Assembly: GCA_050012295.1 (NCBI GenBank)
Contig: JBEKHL010000068.1
Coordinates: forward strand, 1 to 6,471
DNA: 6,471 bases
Reading direction: 5' to 3'
From: UBA6186 sp050012295
Lineage (GTDB): Bacteria; Pseudomonadota; Gammaproteobacteria; UBA6186; Azoamicaceae
In this document: piece after piece, positions 5,449 through 6,471 of the stretch
How the letters are laid out: the number at the start of each line of letters is the position of its first letter
Numbering within the stretch: position 1 is the stretch's first letter
Program-made: the position numbers and the translations under genes
The notes under the pieces: generated by a model
Told to the model about the DNA's origin: nothing
The model's database searches: none
The model's input: only the letters and a program-made list of their open reading frames with translations

Positions 5449-5810
5449 TTAAGAATTTAAGAGTTGGCTGAGTAGTCGCTATAATATTTTTTATGTTATA
5501 GAGGAAAGTCCGGGCTCCATCGAGCAAAATGCCAGGTAACACCTGGGGGGCGTGAGTTCACGGATAGTGCAACAGAAAATAAACCGCCAATTTTATTGGT
5601 AAGGGTGAAAAGGTGTGGTAAGAGCACACCGCATTTATGGTAACATAAATGGCAAGGTAAACCCCATTTGGAGCAAGATCAAATAGAAACTCGATAGTAT
5701 GGCTCATACTGAGTTTGGGTAGATTGCTACAGTTGTTTGGCGACAAACATCGCAGATGAATGGCTACTTTCAACAGAACCCGGCTTATAGGCCGGCTCTT
5801 GAATTCTTAA
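5449..5810 (+). ncRNA. rnpB: RNase P RNA, bacterial class A
   Basis: This is the catalytic RNA that cleaves the 5' leader from precursor tRNAs, working with the RnpA protein. Hallmarks in order are GAGGAAAGTCCGGGCTCC (5501-5518), GCCAGGTAACACCTGGGG, GTGCAACAGA, AAACCGCC, GGTAAGGGTGAAA, the GGTAAGAGCACACCGC block, GGAGCAAGATCAAATAG, GGGTAG (5717-5722, which I take as the L15 site that pairs with the tRNA CCA end), AGATGAATGGC and ACAGAACCCGGCTTATAG (5773-5790). The ends are set by helix P1: 5451-5468 pairs with 5791-5808 over 18 bp with three G-U pairs, extendable to about 20 bp, which is longer than in E. coli. P3 is cut to a 23-base hairpin (5479-5501). P12 is a perfect 8-bp stem capped by GTAA (5632-5651). 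Exact ends are uncertain by a few bases. Antisense reading frames over this region are not genes. Confidence 0.97.
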
Positions 5811-5831
5811 TCTTATTTGATTTTTAATTTT

Positions 5832-5835
5832 GGAG
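5832..5835 (+). promoter_or_regulatory. Ribosome-binding site that decides the ndk start
   Basis: GGAG sits eight bases before ATG 5844. It favours this ATG over an in-frame TTG at 5817, which would add nine residues (MIFNFGDLF) absent from known Ndk proteins and would begin only about seven bases after the 3' end of rnpB. Confidence 0.75.
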
Positions 5836-5843
5836 ATTTATTT

Positions 5844-6284
5844 ATGTTGTTTGAAGAAAAAAAATTAGAGCAAACATTATCTATTATTAAGCCAGATGCG
5901 GTTGCTAAAAATATTATTGGTAAAATTTTAGAACGGCTAGAAAAAGTTGGGTTGGCTATAGTTGCTGCTAAAATGGTAAAAGTTACTAAAGAACAAGCAG
6001 AAAAATTTTATGCTATTCATAGAGAACGTCCATTTTATAAAGATTTAGTAAATTTTATAAGTTCTGGACCAGTTGTTGTACAAGTTTTACAGGGACTAAA
6101 TGCGGTAGAAGAAAACCGTAAAATAATGGGGGCTACTAATCCAGCCGATGCTTTACCTGGTACTATTCGTAAGGATTTTGCTACAAGCATCGATCAAAAT
6201 GCTGTGCATGGTTCAGATAGTATAGAAAATGCTAAAATAGAAATAGCTTTTTTCTTCTCTGAATGTGAGATTTTTAATAAATGA
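5844..6284 (+). CDS. ndk: Nucleoside diphosphate kinase
   Basis: Ndk moves the gamma-phosphate of ATP to other NDPs and dNDPs through a phosphohistidine, balancing the cytoplasmic NTP and dNTP pools. The product from ATG 5844 has 146 residues (E. coli 143) and aligns throughout. Visible sites are SIIKPDAV at 13-20 with K16, Y56, F64, R92, GATNPADALPGTIR at 96-109 (T98, R109), and the active-site segment NAVHGSDS at 119-126 with the phosphorylated His H122. The C terminus EIAFFFSE is typical. It lies downstream of rnpB, which may be co-transcribed since no strong terminator separates them. Its stop TGA overlaps the rlmN start (ATGA), so the two are translationally coupled; ndk-rlmN is a common gammaproteobacterial pair. 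Confidence 0.97.
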   Translation: MLFEEKKLEQTLSIIKPDAVAKNIIGKILERLEKVGLAIVAAKMVKVTKEQAEKFYAIHRERPFYKDLVNFISSGPVVVQVLQGLNAVEENRKIMGATNPADALPGTIRKDFATSIDQNAVHGSDSIENAKIEIAFFFSECEIFNK

Positions 6285-6471
6285 GCATTAATTTATTAGG
6301 CTTAACTAAACTAGAGTTACAGGAATTTATAGTTACTTTAGGTGGTAAAGCTTATAATGGTACCCAAATTTTTAAATGGATCCATAGGTTTTTAGTAGAT
6401 GATTTTGCTAAAATGACCGATCTAAGCAAAAATCTTAGGGGAATTTTGCAGCAAACTTGTGTAATAAAAGC
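6281..6471 (+). CDS. rlmN: Dual-specificity RNA methyltransferase RlmN, N-terminal part (cut by window end)
   Basis: RlmN is a radical-SAM enzyme that methylates C2 of A2503 in 23S rRNA and of A37 in some tRNAs. Only the first 63 codons are in the window, starting at the ATG that shares bases with the ndk stop. The translation begins MSINLLGLTKLELQEF and includes QIFKWIHRF, DDFAKMTDLSKNLR and a following helix. It matches the helical N-terminal accessory domain of RlmN, where E. coli reads INLLDLNRQQMREF, QVMKWMYHY and DNFDEMTDINKVLRG. The radical-SAM CxxxCxxC motif and both catalytic cysteines lie beyond the window, so their integrity cannot be checked. Confidence 0.93.
   Translation, partial: MSINLLGLTKLELQEFIVTLGGKAYNGTQIFKWIHRFLVDDFAKMTDLSKNLRGILQQTCVIK

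Noticed and set aside
5558..5773. 71-codon open frame on the minus strand
   Set aside because: It lies wholly inside the conserved rnpB gene, antisense, and resembles no protein.
5817..5843. TTG start extending Ndk by nine residues
   Set aside because: ATG 5844 has a well-spaced GGAG and gives the usual Ndk length and N terminus.
1..6471. CRISPR arrays, tRNAs, insertion sequences, phage genes
   Set aside because: I saw no spaced direct repeats, tRNA-like cloverleaf, transposase fragments or terminal inverted repeats anywhere in the window.

Overview
The window is an AT-rich stretch (roughly one-third G+C by eye) of a gammaproteobacterial chromosome. Two gene arrangements support this. rsmI is divergent from an lpoA-yraN pair, and ndk runs into rlmN with an ATGA overlap; both are typical of Gammaproteobacteria, and LpoA itself is largely confined to that class. 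The low G+C, long homopolymer runs and weak ribosome-binding sites suggest a host-associated or reduced-genome lineage (for example near Legionellales, Berkiellales or Francisella-like groups). I cannot name the genus. TGA ends mreB, rsmI and ndk, so the standard bacterial code applies.

Layout. At 1-1062 (+) is mreB, the actin-like elongasome scaffold; no mreC follows it. A G+C-rich hairpin (1064-1100) separates it from the convergent yraN (1101-1490, -), which is one base from the upstream lpoA (1492-3339, -), the outer-membrane lipoprotein activator of PBP1A. Only 28 bases separate lpoA from the divergent rsmI (3368-4213, +), the 16S rRNA C1402 2'-O-methyltransferase. After rsmI comes an accessory stretch of about 1.2 kb: a leader with two competing inverted repeats, a 73-residue His/Lys/Cys-rich metal-binding-type protein (4311-4532), a 15-codon mini-ORF (4558-4605), and a divergent peptide deformylase (4765-5391). 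The deformylase reading frame is preceded in frame by what reads as a lipoprotein signal peptide. Then come rnpB (about 5449-5810, the RNase P RNA), ndk (5844-6284) and the start of rlmN (6281 to the window end).

How the genes fit together. MreB and LpoA both serve side-wall peptidoglycan synthesis. RsmI, RlmN, RNase P and peptide deformylase all serve translation (rRNA methylation, tRNA 5' maturation, nascent-chain processing), and Ndk balances NTP pools. The housekeeping part is ordinary. In Pseudomonas rnpB sits next to rsmI, so the His-rich gene and the deformylase look like an insertion into an old rsmI-rnpB neighbourhood. That insertion is the most interesting part: it pairs a likely metal-binding peptide with a metalloenzyme that may be exported to the cell envelope.
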